The notes under the pieces were generated by a model, which saw only the letters and a program-made list of their open reading frames with translations, was not told where the DNA came from and did no database searches. This document shows positions 1 to 8,611 of a stretch of DNA of 64,000 nucleotides, piece by piece. Positions within the stretch are counted from its first letter, which is position 1. Each line of letters opens with the position of its first letter. The position numbers were made by a program, and so were the translations under genes. Source of the stretch: Arthrobacter sp. Alg241-R88 (GTDB taxonomy: Bacteria; Actinomycetota; Actinomycetes; Actinomycetales; Micrococcaceae); contig NZ_UNRG01000001.1 in assembly GCF_900537115.1 (NCBI RefSeq), forward strand, positions 125,121 to 189,120. Reading direction: 5' to 3'.

Positions 1-691
1 GGCTCTTTTCGCCCACCACGATCAGGGTCTCCAGCGGCAGTTCCAGGAACGGCTCTGCGGGCATGTCCGCGGCGATGATCGCCTTGATTTCCCGGACGCC
101 GGTCCTCATCATCTCGCGCTGCTGCCTGCCCTCGGACGTTCCGGCCGTCAGCTTGTTGGCCAGGGTCAGCATGGAAAGCGGCATGCGGGATGAGAAGGCG
201 CCGCCAGCTTCAAGGCCGCGCTGCAGGACGGCGAGGGCGCGGTCGTCATCCCCGGCAGCGGCGGCGCGCTCGTACTCGGCGGTCCAGTCCGCCTTGACGC
301 TGTGGTTCACGGAGACTGCGGGGTCATAGACAGCGAGCCGTTCCACCGGGAGTGTACGGGCGGCGTGAAGGGCGACGGCGCCGCCGAAGCTGTGGCCGAA
401 AACGTCCGTGCTGGAGGTGTGCTTCATGACCGTCGCCAGGTCCCGGATGTCCACATCGAGGGTGTAGTCCTCCGGCTGCGGCGACGAGGAGCCCCGGCCC
501 CGTCTGTTGAACGTGTGGACCGGCCGGCCCAGCGCTGCGCTGAGCTTCTGCGCGAACCTGGTGTAGTCCGCCGCGGTCACCATTGAGGGCGGGACAATAA
601 CAACGCCCGAACCGGCGGAAGCGAATTCCGCGCCTGTGGAGAAGAGCTCCAGAGTGCCGCCGTCGGGGGTCCTGATGTTCTCACGCGTCAT
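1..691 (-). CDS. alpha/beta hydrolase, C-terminus beyond window
   Basis: Reading leftward from the ATG at 691, the frame stays open to the window edge (230 codons), so the C-terminus is missing. The protein starts MTRENIRTPDGGTLELF and has RRGRGSSS followed by the nucleophile elbow GHSFGG, which are features of alpha/beta-hydrolase-fold enzymes; the elbow serine is the expected nucleophile. No signal peptide is seen, so it is probably cytosolic, and the substrate is unknown. A TAGGCT box lies 6 nt upstream of the ATG with no Shine-Dalgarno, suggesting a leaderless transcript. It resembles the hydrolase at 10.6-11.4 kb (RRGRGSSS, GHS-GG-VAL, LAVYD-AV shared), so the two are probably paralogues. 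Confidence 0.85.
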   Translation of the reverse strand, partial: MTRENIRTPDGGTLELFSTGAEFASAGSGVVIVPPSMVTAADYTRFAQKLSAALGRPVHTFNRRGRGSSSPQPEDYTLDVDIRDLATVMKHTSSTDVFGHSFGGAVALHAARTLPVERLAVYDPAVSVNHSVKADWTAEYERAAAAGDDDRALAVLQRGLEAGGAFSSRMPLSMLTLANKLTAGTSEGRQQREMMRTGVREIKAIIAADMPAEPFLELPLETLIVVGEKS

Positions 692-765
692 GTTCCGAGC
701 CTAGCCGAGCAACCTGAACACAGGCACCATGGACACCGTCAGCCGCCTGGGGCGCACAACGTCCG

Positions 766-1437
766 TCAGCCGAGGCTTTTGATGAGCACGGCGCTTTGTT
801 CGCGAATGGCGGTCAGCTCCCGGCCAAGCCCGCAGAGGATAAGCCCGGCATCAGCCGCCTGCAGCGGCGAGCCGGATGTCGCCATTCCGTCAGCGCGAAG
901 GTTAATCAGGGATTCAACAAGGCGGAAGGCGAGATCGCCCCGATCGTCTCCTAAAGCGACTGCAGGGTCACTGGGGGACAGCGCCGCTCCCAGCTCCCGG
1001 TACAGGTTGCGCAGCTCCTGCCGGTTTGCGAGGAAACGGGCGAAGCGCGCGCTGCGGGCCTCGGGCAGGTGGTAGAGGACTCCGAGGTTCCAGCGGGCGC
1101 TGCACAGTTGCCTTCCGTCGTAGAGCGCGACGGCGTGGAGCCGGCTTCCGGCCGGAGCCTCACTTGGCGGCAGGGCCGCCACCGCGCGCGCAAACTTCAG
1201 CCCGCCCAGCACGGTGCCCTCCAGCAGGTCTTCGAGGATGTCGTCCTTGGTTTTGAAGTGGTGGTAAAGGGATGACTGCCTGATCCCCACGGCATCCGCA
1301 ATGGAGCGGGTGGACGTGTTGGCGAACCCCTGGGTGGTGAAAAGCTCGGCCGCCGCATCCAGGATTTCGTCACGGGCGGTGGCCCCGGGCCTGGAGGGCT
1401 GTTGGCTGCGGGGTCTCCCCGGTCCGGCTGAAGTCAC
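766..1437 (-). CDS. TetR/AcrR family transcriptional regulator
   Basis: This 223-residue protein has an N-terminal TetR helix-turn-helix (about residues 20-65: RDEILDAAAELFTTQGFANT, then TRSIADAVGIRQSSLYHHFK) and a helical C-terminal ligand-binding half, the usual TetR length. It is divergent from the permease at 1665 with 227 bp between them, the common arrangement for a local repressor, so it probably controls the guanidine/urea-type operon. The ligand cannot be read from sequence. The start used is GTG at 1437; no clear Shine-Dalgarno precedes it, and an AAGAAT sequence 6 nt upstream hints at a leaderless mRNA. I did not find a convincing palindromic operator in the gap. Confidence 0.88.
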   Translation of the reverse strand: MTSAGPGRPRSQQPSRPGATARDEILDAAAELFTTQGFANTSTRSIADAVGIRQSSLYHHFKTKDDILEDLLEGTVLGGLKFARAVAALPPSEAPAGSRLHAVALYDGRQLCSARWNLGVLYHLPEARSARFARFLANRQELRNLYRELGAALSPSDPAVALGDDRGDLAFRLVESLINLRADGMATSGSPLQAADAGLILCGLGRELTAIREQSAVLIKSLG

Positions 1438-1550
1438 CGCATCATTCTTGCACCCGCATCGGGGCCTTCGCGGCGCTCCGGCTGGAGGTGAGGGGACGGA
1501 AATACAGCGGAAACAAGATGTCTATGTGCCTTTTACAGAGGCGAAACTCG

Positions 1551-1579
1551 TTGGGGACATCACGCTGGAAAACTATCAA
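1551..1579 (+). promoter_or_regulatory. possible promoter of the guanidine/urea operon
   Basis: TTGGGG (1551-1556) and TATCAA (1574-1579) are separated by 17 bp, upstream of the permease at 1665. The match to a sigma70-type promoter is modest. No guanidine-I (ykkC) riboswitch signature was recognised between 1438 and 1664. Confidence 0.3.
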
Positions 1580-1664
1580 GTGACCGGTATTCCGCAGCCA
1601 TCGGCCGAGTGCTGCATTATCGGCAGGCTCCACCCCAACGCCGTTCCAGCCCCCGGAGAATCCG

Positions 1665-3167
1665 ATGACTTCAACCGTTCTTCCCACCGTCCACGCGGAC
1701 GATGCGGACCTGACGTCCCTTGGCTACGAGCCCACGCTTCACCGGAAACTCGGCCGCTACGCTTCCTTCGCCGCCGGTTTTTCCTTTGTGTCCATCCTGA
1801 CCACCATCTTCCAGCTGTTCGCCTTCGGCTACTCGTTCGCCGGGCCGGCCTTCTTCTGGACCTGGCCGGTGGTGCTGGTGGGCCAGCTTCTTGTGGCCCT
1901 GAACTTCGCCGAACTCGCCGCCCGCTACCCGCTGTCGGGAGCCGTGTACCAGTGGGCACGCCGTGTGGGTGGCGAGGGCGTGGGCTGGTTCGCCGGCTGG
2001 TTCATGGCCATCGCCCAAGTGGTCACCGCGGCCGCCGCTGCGATCGCCCTGCAGGTGGTGCTGCCCCAGCTTTGGGACGGGTTCCAGATAGTGGGCGGTG
2101 ATCCGGCGCTGAATACCGTGACCGGCGCCGCCAACGCTGTCATCCTGGGAGCAGTGCTGCTGGTGGCCACCACCATTATCAACTCCCTCGGCGTCAAACT
2201 CATGGCGCACGTCAACTCCGTCGGCGTCACCTGCGAAATCGTCGGCGTTGTGGCCGTCATCCTCGCACTCATCAGCGCCGCGCAGCGCGGGCCCGATGTT
2301 GTTGCGGACACCACCGTGCTCCAGGGCTCGGACCTCGGCGCCGTCGGAGCCTTCCTGGTATCAGGGCTGATGGCCGCCTACGTCATGGTGGGCTTCAACT
2401 CCGCCGGGGAGCTTTCCGAAGAGACCAAGGACCCCCGCCGTACCGCTCCGCGCACCATCCTTTCGGCCCTGCTCATCTCCGGAATCGGCGGAGCACTGAT
2501 GATCATCACCGCCCTGATGGCTGCACCAAGCCTTGACGACGGCCGGCTCGCCACCGAAGGCCTGCCCTACGTCCTCACCGCAGTCCTGGGCACCTTCTGG
2601 GGCAAAGTCCTGCTGGTGGACGTGGCCATCGCCATCTTTGTCTGCACCCTTGCCATCCAGACCGCCGGTTCGCGGTTGGTGTTCTCCATGGCACGCGACG
2701 GGAAACTCCCGGCGTCGGCGCTGCTGTCCTCGGTCCATCCCACCCGCGGGACGCCCATGTGGCCCTCGATCGTCATCGGCGCCCTGGCTGTTGGCGTGCT
2801 GGCCATCAACGTAGGCAACGCGGCCCTGTTCACCACCCTCTGCAGCGTCTGCATCGTGATGGTCTACATCGCCTACCTCCTGGTCACCGTGCCGCAGCTG
2901 CTCAACAGGCTCCGGGGCGACTGGAACCGGGTAGGGCAGACGCTGCCGGCAGGACTCTTCTCGCTCGGACGCTGGGGGCTGCCCGTCAACATCCTCGCCG
3001 TCCTCTACGGAGCACTGATGGTGGTCAACCTCGCCTGGCCCCGGCCCGAGGTCTACGACCCCACCGGCGAAAACGGCATCCTCCTCTACTCAGCACCGCT
3101 CATGGTGACGGTGGTCCTGCTCCTTGGACTCTGGGTCCGGCGCAAGAACCTGGCCACCAACGCCTAA
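1665..3167 (+). CDS. APC-superfamily permease of the guanidine/urea operon
   Basis: The 500-residue hydrophobic protein has about 12 predicted membrane segments and the early APC signature region (LNFAELAARYPLSGAVYQWA, about residues 73-92), as in amino-acid/polyamine permeases. It is the first gene of an operon with two DUF1989 proteins, a biotin carboxylase and allophanate hydrolase, so it probably imports the nitrogen compound broken down by these enzymes; guanidine, urea or a related cation is inferred. ATG 1665 has GGAG at 1655-1658. The next gene starts about 65 bp downstream. Actual substrate specificity cannot be deduced. Confidence 0.9.
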   Translation: MTSTVLPTVHADDADLTSLGYEPTLHRKLGRYASFAAGFSFVSILTTIFQLFAFGYSFAGPAFFWTWPVVLVGQLLVALNFAELAARYPLSGAVYQWARRVGGEGVGWFAGWFMAIAQVVTAAAAAIALQVVLPQLWDGFQIVGGDPALNTVTGAANAVILGAVLLVATTIINSLGVKLMAHVNSVGVTCEIVGVVAVILALISAAQRGPDVVADTTVLQGSDLGAVGAFLVSGLMAAYVMVGFNSAGELSEETKDPRRTAPRTILSALLISGIGGALMIITALMAAPSLDDGRLATEGLPYVLTAVLGTFWGKVLLVDVAIAIFVCTLAIQTAGSRLVFSMARDGKLPASALLSSVHPTRGTPMWPSIVIGALAVGVLAINVGNAALFTTLCSVCIVMVYIAYLLVTVPQLLNRLRGDWNRVGQTLPAGLFSLGRWGLPVNILAVLYGALMVVNLAWPRPEVYDPTGENGILLYSAPLMVTVVLLLGLWVRRKNLATNA

Positions 3168-3231
3168 GCCACCCCGAACTTCACCAGCTTTTTCCGACAA
3201 ACACCACCACGCGGACCAACACAGGACTGAC

Positions 3232-4113
3232 ATGATACAAGTAACCGAAAGCCCAGCAGCCGGTACGGCCACCACCGCCGGCGCCCGTGCCCACGCCAGG
3301 GAACAGCACGGCAGGACAGCTGACACCATGCGCTTCGTTCCGGCTGCTACTGCCCCGGCACACCTGACAGCGGGCCTTCCTGCAGGCGCCATCGCCGCGC
3401 TTTCCTGGGCGGAATCCCTGGCCTTCGGCCGTTACACCACCATGAACCTGGCCCGCGGCACCAGGATCAGGCTCACGGATACCCAGGGGGATGCCTGCGT
3501 GCATGCCCTCCTCTACCGCGCCGGAGCCCTGCACGAACGGCTCAACATCGCTGACACCGTGAAGGTTCCCTGGCAGGCCTACCCAGGTGCAGGCCACCCG
3601 CTCCTCTCCGACGCCGGCCGGTTGATGGCCACGATCGTCGCTGACAGCTCGACCCGCCACGACGCCCTCACCGGCGCCACCACACTTGAAGGCAACACGG
3701 CCAGGTACGGTGCAGGAACTGCCCACAGCGCATCCCCGGCCGCCCGCGAACTGCTCACCCTTGGCGCCCTGAAGAGCGGCCTGGGTCCCCGCGACGTGGC
3801 ACCGTCGCTGTCCCTGTTCAAGGGCGTCAGCGTTGGCCCTTCCGGCAGCATCACCTTCACCGGAAGCGCCGGCCCGGGCGCCGCCGTCGAACTTCTGCTC
3901 CAGATGGACGCGGTGCTGGTCCTGGCCAACACCGCGCACCCGCTGGACCCGCGCACGGACTTCACCGGAACCGCCGTCGACATCGTTGCCTGGCACTCGC
4001 CGCAGGACCTCGCTGCACTGGAGGCCGGCACCCTCAACGGCCCCCTGGCTCCCGAACACCTGCAGGCACTGCACAACACCGAACACGACCTGACCGCAAG
4101 GAACGCCCGATGA
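3232..4113 (+). CDS. DUF1989 urea-carboxylase-associated protein, likely carboxyguanidine deiminase subunit
   Basis: This 293-residue protein belongs to the DUF1989 (urea amidolyase-associated) family, seen in segments such as RLTDTQGDACVHALLYRAG and YGAGTAHSASPAARELL. In guanidine-degrading bacteria a pair of such proteins forms the deiminase that turns carboxyguanidine into allophanate; that role here is by family and context. The frame is open upstream into the permease gene, but ATG 3232 with AGGA 5 nt before it is the natural start. Its stop overlaps the next start (ATGA at 4110-4113), showing translational coupling with the second DUF1989 gene. The older name urea-carboxylase-associated protein 2 would also fit. 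Confidence 0.87.
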   Translation: MIQVTESPAAGTATTAGARAHAREQHGRTADTMRFVPAATAPAHLTAGLPAGAIAALSWAESLAFGRYTTMNLARGTRIRLTDTQGDACVHALLYRAGALHERLNIADTVKVPWQAYPGAGHPLLSDAGRLMATIVADSSTRHDALTGATTLEGNTARYGAGTAHSASPAARELLTLGALKSGLGPRDVAPSLSLFKGVSVGPSGSITFTGSAGPGAAVELLLQMDAVLVLANTAHPLDPRTDFTGTAVDIVAWHSPQDLAALEAGTLNGPLAPEHLQALHNTEHDLTARNAR

Positions 4114-4787
4114 ACACCGCCACTTACACCGATCCCATCACGGACGCCCGCCACCTTGCCCTCACACCGGGCGCCGTGGTCCTTGACAAATTCGTCGATG
4201 CCCGCGGCCCCTGGTCCGCCGTGATCTCTGCCGGAGACGTCCTGACCATCGTGGACCTGGAAGGCAACCAGGCCGTGGACTGCCTGCTGTACGCCGCAGG
4301 TGACCCCACCGTCCGTTACTCCGCCGCCGTCACCATCGCCCGGCAGCAGTCCATCGTCCTGACCACCGGTTCGGTCCTGCGGGCGGAAACGGGAGTTCCC
4401 CTGATGACCGTCGTGGCAGACGAGGTGGGCGTCCACGACACCATCGGCGGGGCCTGCTCCCAGGAATCAAACACCCTCCGCTACGGGCAGCACACCCGCG
4501 AACAGCACGCCTGCGTGGAGAACTTCCTGATCGAGGGCTCACGCTGGGGACTCGGGAAGCGGGACCTGGTGTCCAACATCAACTGGTTCATGAACGTTCC
4601 CGTGGACCCGGACGGTGCCCTGGGCATTGTGGACGGACTCTCCGCTCCCGGAAAGCGCGTGGCACTGCGGGCAGAAGTGGACACCCTGGTGCTGGTGTCC
4701 AACTGCCCGCAGATCAACAACCCGTGCAACGGCTTCAACCCCACCCCTGTCCGCATGATCGTCACCCGTCCGGAGGCAGCCCTGTGA
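4110..4787 (+). CDS. DUF1989 urea-carboxylase-associated protein, second subunit
   Basis: This 225-residue protein is a second DUF1989 member, with a conserved core including DLEGNQAVDCLLYAAGD and the Cys/His-bearing stretch TIGGACSQESNTLRYGQHT (about residues 111-129), plausible metal or substrate ligands. It is shorter than its neighbour and overlaps it by 4 nt; its own stop overlaps the carboxylase start (GTGA). The two paralogues probably form a heteromeric carboxyguanidine deiminase linking the carboxylase and the allophanate hydrolase. The enzymatic assignment rests on family and operon context, not on residues proven here. Confidence 0.87.
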   Translation: MNTATYTDPITDARHLALTPGAVVLDKFVDARGPWSAVISAGDVLTIVDLEGNQAVDCLLYAAGDPTVRYSAAVTIARQQSIVLTTGSVLRAETGVPLMTVVADEVGVHDTIGGACSQESNTLRYGQHTREQHACVENFLIEGSRWGLGKRDLVSNINWFMNVPVDPDGALGIVDGLSAPGKRVALRAEVDTLVLVSNCPQINNPCNGFNPTPVRMIVTRPEAAL

Positions 4788-7700
4788 GCACTTCTGAAAC
4801 GATGAACACCGTCGGGACGCAGAACCGCTTTGACACCCTCCTGATCGCCAACCGCGGCGAAATCGCCTGCCGCATCATCGAGTCCGCCCGCAAGCTGGGA
4901 CTTCGGACGGTTGCCGTGTTCTCGGAAGCGGACCGCGGTGCCAAGCACGTCCGGCTCGCAGACCAAGCAGTGCTCCTCGGGCCCGCACCGGCGAAGGAGT
5001 CCTACCTCCGCGTGGATGCGCTGCTGGAAGCGGCCAGGACCACCGGAGCAGGAGCAATCCACCCCGGCTACGGCTTCCTGTCCGAGGACGCCGCCTTCGC
5101 AGAAGCAGTCGAGGCCGCGGGCCTGGTCTTTGTGGGACCCACCGCAGAACAGCTCCGCATCTTCGGCACCAAGCACACCGCCAGGGATGCCGCGCGGGCG
5201 GCAGGAGTGCCCATGATCGCCGGGTCCGGGCTGCTGGCAGACGTGGACGACGCCGTCGCAGCAGCCCCCGCGATTGGCTTCCCGCTGATGCTCAAAGCCA
5301 CCGGCGGTGGGGGCGGAATCGGCATGACGGTCTGCCGCACGGAGGCCGAACTCGTAGAAAGCTTTCCGCGCGTGGCCCGCCTGGCCGGCGCCAGCTTCGG
5401 CACCGCCGGCGTGTTCGCCGAGCGGTACGTCGAAAACGCCCGGCACGTTGAGGTCCAGATTTTCGGCGACGGCGAAGGCCGGGTAGTCAGCCTTGGTGAC
5501 CGTGACTGCTCCCTCCAGCGCCGCCACCAGAAGGTCCTCGAGGAGGCGCCCGCACCGGACCTCCCGGAGGAGCTGCGCGAGGAACTTCACCGCAGCTCCC
5601 GCGCCCTTTGCGCGTCCCTCAACTACCGCTCCGCCGGAACCGTGGAATTCGTCTACGATTCCGTCCGCCGCGAGGCCTCCTTCCTCGAAGTCAACGCCCG
5701 GCTCCAGGTAGAGCACCCCGTCACCGAGGCCGTCACCGGTGTGGACCTGGTGGAGTGGATGCTCCGCCTGGCCCAGGGCGGCACCGGGGCCGCAACGGTC
5801 CTCGCGGAAGTACCGGACAGCCTGCCGGTATCGGGCCACGCCGTGGAAGCACGCGTCTACGCAGAGGACCCAGCCCGCGGCTTCCAGCCCAGCGCCGGCA
5901 CCGTCACCAACGCCGTTTATCCCGCGTCCGGGGATGTCCGCGTGGACGCCTGGGCCGAGACCGGCACCGAGGTTTCCACCAACTACGATCCGCTCCTGGG
6001 CAAAATCATCACCGCCGGAGCGGACCGGGCCGAAGCCCTTGACCGGCTCGCCGCCGCGCTCGCCGGCACCCGCATCGACGGAATCGAGACCAACCTCGGC
6101 CTGCTCCGCGCCGCAACCGGGCTGGACGTGGTCCGTGCCGTACAGCACTCGACGAGCACTTTGGACAACGTGGGGGACCCGGAACCGCGCATCACCGTGG
6201 GCCGCCCCGGCCTGCAGACAACCGTGCAGGACTGGCCCGGCAGGGCAGGGCTGTGGCAGATCGGCGTACCGCCCAGCGGACCCATGGACGACCTGTCCTT
6301 CCGGCTCGGCAACAACGCCCTCGGCAACGCGGAGGGTGCTCCCGGGCTGGAGTTCACCATGACCGGCCCCAGCCTGACCTTCACACACCGCACCACCATC
6401 TGCGTCACCGGCGCTGAGGTAACAGTGACAGTTAACGGGACGGAGGTGCCCACGTGGGCACCCGTCACGGTCCCGGCGGGCGGAACGCTCGACGTCGGGA
6501 CCGCCGGCGGCAACGGGCTCCGCGGCTACATCCTGTTCCAGGGCGGCCTGGACATCCCGCAGTACCTGGGCAGCGCCTCCACCTTCACCCTCGGGCAGTT
6601 CGGCGGCCATGCCGGGCGGGTCCTTCGCGCAGGCGACGTGCTCCGCGCAGTTGCCCCGGCCGTCTCCGGACCCGCAAATGGTGAAGAAGCGACGGTGGCG
6701 GCCGTCCCGCTGGACAGCCGGCCTGCCCTGACCTCAACCTGGGAACTGACCGTGGCGGAAGGGCCGCACGGCGCACCGGAGTTCTTCCAGCGCGAGGACA
6801 TCGAGGAGCTCTACGCCTCCGAATACGAGGTCCACTTCAACTCTGCCCGCACCGGTGTCCGGCTCATCGGCCCCAAACCGCGCTGGGCCCGGACCGACGG
6901 CGGCGAGGCCGGCCTGCACCCGTCCAACATCCACGACACCGCGTATTCCGTGGGAGCCCTGGACTTTACCGGGGACACACCCATCCTGCTCGGTCCCGAC
7001 GGGCCCAGCCTGGGCGGGTTCGTCTGCCCGGTCACGGTGGTCACCGCGGACCGCTGGAAGCTCGGCCAGCTTCGGCCCGGCGACAAAGTCCGCTTCGTAC
7101 CCATTCCAGTGAGCCAGGCGCCGTCGGCCAAGGACCTGGGACCGGGCCGGCAGCTGGTGCTGCCGGGCGGCGCAGGCTGGTCCGCGGATATCTCCCGGCT
7201 CACGGCAGCAGGCACCCAGGCGTCGGCACCTGCCAGCCGCACTGCCCGGGGGGATGGCGACGACGGCGTGCTGGGCCGCGTGCCGGAAGGTTCCGGCAGG
7301 CCCGCGGTCACCTACCGCCGGTCCGGGGACGACAACCTGCTGGTCGAGTACGGGGAGATGGTCCTGGACCTTGGGCTCCGGGCCAGGGTGCACGCGCTGC
7401 ACCAGCACCTCGAGCAGCTCCGCGTGCCGGGAGTCGTGGACCTCACCCCCGGGATCCGCTCCCTGCAGATCAAGGTGGATCCATCCGTCCTGTCCGCGAA
7501 GCGCCTGCTGGACCTCGTCCAGGACGTTGAGGCCGCGCTGCCGGCGAGCTCGGAGCTGGTGGTTCCCAGCCGCACCGTCCGGCTGCCGCTCTCCTGGGAC
7601 GATCCCGCCACCCGTGAAGCGATCGAACGCTACATGGCAGGTGTCCGCGACGACGCCCCCTGGTGCCCCTGGAACATCGAATTCATCCGGCGGATCAACG

Positions 7701-8611
7701 GCCTGGATTCCGTCAACGAGGTGTTCGACACCGTCTTCGACGCCGAATACCTGGTCCTGGGCCTCGGCGACGTCTACCTTGGCGCCCCGGTGGCAACCCC
7801 GCTGGATCCACGCCACCGCCTGGTCACCACCAAATACAACCCGGCCCGCACCTGGACACCGGAGAACGCGGTGGGCATCGGCGGCGCATACATGTGTATC
7901 TACGGCATGGAAGGGCCCGGCGGCTACCAGTTCGTGGGCCGCACCACGCAGGTCTGGTCGCGCTACGCCGACTCCGCCCCCTTTGAGCCGGGCTCGCCGT
8001 GGCTGCTCCGTTTCTTCGACCGCATCTCCTGGTACCCGGTCAGCCCCGAGGAACTCCTGGACCTGCGGGCGGACATGGCCGCCGGCAGGGGCCGCGGAGT
8101 GGAAATCGAGGACGGCACGTTCTCGCTGGCTGAACACGAGGTGTTCCTCGAGGAAAACCGGGAGTCCATCGCGGCGTTCCGGGAGAAGCAGGGCGCGGCG
8201 TTCGCGGTGGAGCGGCAGGCCTGGGCCGACGCCGGCGAGTTCGACCGCGCGGACGCCCTTGCCGCCGTCGTCTCACCGGTGGCAGACGAGGTAGTCGTTC
8301 CTGAGGGCGGATCCCTTGTCTCCGCACCGTTTGCTGCCAGTGTCTGGAAAGTCGACGTGGCGGCCGGAGCCCGGGTGGTGCAGGGCCAACCGCTGGTTTC
8401 CCTGGAGGCCATGAAGATGGAAACCGTGCTTGAAGCGCCGTGCGACGGCGTGGTGCTGCAGGTCCTGCCAACTGCGGGCTCGCAGGTGGTTGCAGGCGAG
8501 GCGGTGGTGATCCTGGGTGGGCTGGATGCCGAAACCGAACCCGTAACGCCTGGCGCAGCCCGGGAAACACAGGAGCTGGAAGCACCAGAACTGGAAGAGG
8601 CAGCGGTATGA
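4784..8611 (+). CDS. biotin-dependent urea/guanidine carboxylase
   Basis: The protein has 1,275 residues. In order it has a biotin carboxylase module (from about residue 12, FDTLLIANRGEIACRI; glycine-rich ATP-grasp loop KATGGGGGIGMT; EVNARLQVEHPVTEA), a KipA/AHS2-like and then a KipI/AHS1-like carboxyltransferase part (about 470-1050), and a C-terminal biotinyl domain with EAMKMET, biotinylated lysine 1211. It carboxylates urea or guanidine with ATP and bicarbonate. The two DUF1989 partners point to guanidine, since a urea carboxylase needs only allophanate hydrolase. The start is GTG 4784, with GGAGG at 4772-4776, overlapping the previous stop; an upstream in-frame ATG (4724) lies inside the previous gene. 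The urea-versus-guanidine choice remains an inference. Confidence 0.93.
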   Translation: MSTSETMNTVGTQNRFDTLLIANRGEIACRIIESARKLGLRTVAVFSEADRGAKHVRLADQAVLLGPAPAKESYLRVDALLEAARTTGAGAIHPGYGFLSEDAAFAEAVEAAGLVFVGPTAEQLRIFGTKHTARDAARAAGVPMIAGSGLLADVDDAVAAAPAIGFPLMLKATGGGGGIGMTVCRTEAELVESFPRVARLAGASFGTAGVFAERYVENARHVEVQIFGDGEGRVVSLGDRDCSLQRRHQKVLEEAPAPDLPEELREELHRSSRALCASLNYRSAGTVEFVYDSVRREASFLEVNARLQVEHPVTEAVTGVDLVEWMLRLAQGGTGAATVLAEVPDSLPVSGHAVEARVYAEDPARGFQPSAGTVTNAVYPASGDVRVDAWAETGTEVSTNYDPLLGKIITAGADRAEALDRLAAALAGTRIDGIETNLGLLRAATGLDVVRAVQHSTSTLDNVGDPEPRITVGRPGLQTTVQDWPGRAGLWQIGVPPSGPMDDLSFRLGNNALGNAEGAPGLEFTMTGPSLTFTHRTTICVTGAEVTVTVNGTEVPTWAPVTVPAGGTLDVGTAGGNGLRGYILFQGGLDIPQYLGSASTFTLGQFGGHAGRVLRAGDVLRAVAPAVSGPANGEEATVAAVPLDSRPALTSTWELTVAEGPHGAPEFFQREDIEELYASEYEVHFNSARTGVRLIGPKPRWARTDGGEAGLHPSNIHDTAYSVGALDFTGDTPILLGPDGPSLGGFVCPVTVVTADRWKLGQLRPGDKVRFVPIPVSQAPSAKDLGPGRQLVLPGGAGWSADISRLTAAGTQASAPASRTARGDGDDGVLGRVPEGSGRPAVTYRRSGDDNLLVEYGEMVLDLGLRARVHALHQHLEQLRVPGVVDLTPGIRSLQIKVDPSVLSAKRLLDLVQDVEAALPASSELVVPSRTVRLPLSWDDPATREAIERYMAGVRDDAPWCPWNIEFIRRINGLDSVNEVFDTVFDAEYLVLGLGDVYLGAPVATPLDPRHRLVTTKYNPARTWTPENAVGIGGAYMCIYGMEGPGGYQFVGRTTQVWSRYADSAPFEPGSPWLLRFFDRISWYPVSPEELLDLRADMAAGRGRGVEIEDGTFSLAEHEVFLEENRESIAAFREKQGAAFAVERQAWADAGEFDRADALAAVVSPVADEVVVPEGGSLVSAPFAASVWKVDVAAGARVVQGQPLVSLEAMKMETVLEAPCDGVVLQVLPTAGSQVVAGEAVVILGGLDAETEPVTPGAARETQELEAPELEEAAV

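Noticed and set aside
1438..1664. Guanidine-I riboswitch before the nitrogen operon
   Set aside because: Expected from pathway knowledge, but the conserved ykkC segments were not recognised in this gap.
4481..6610. Minus-strand frame of 709 codons opposite the carboxylase
   Set aside because: Low-complexity Gly/Ala/Val-rich translation without motifs, opposite a clearly coding gene.
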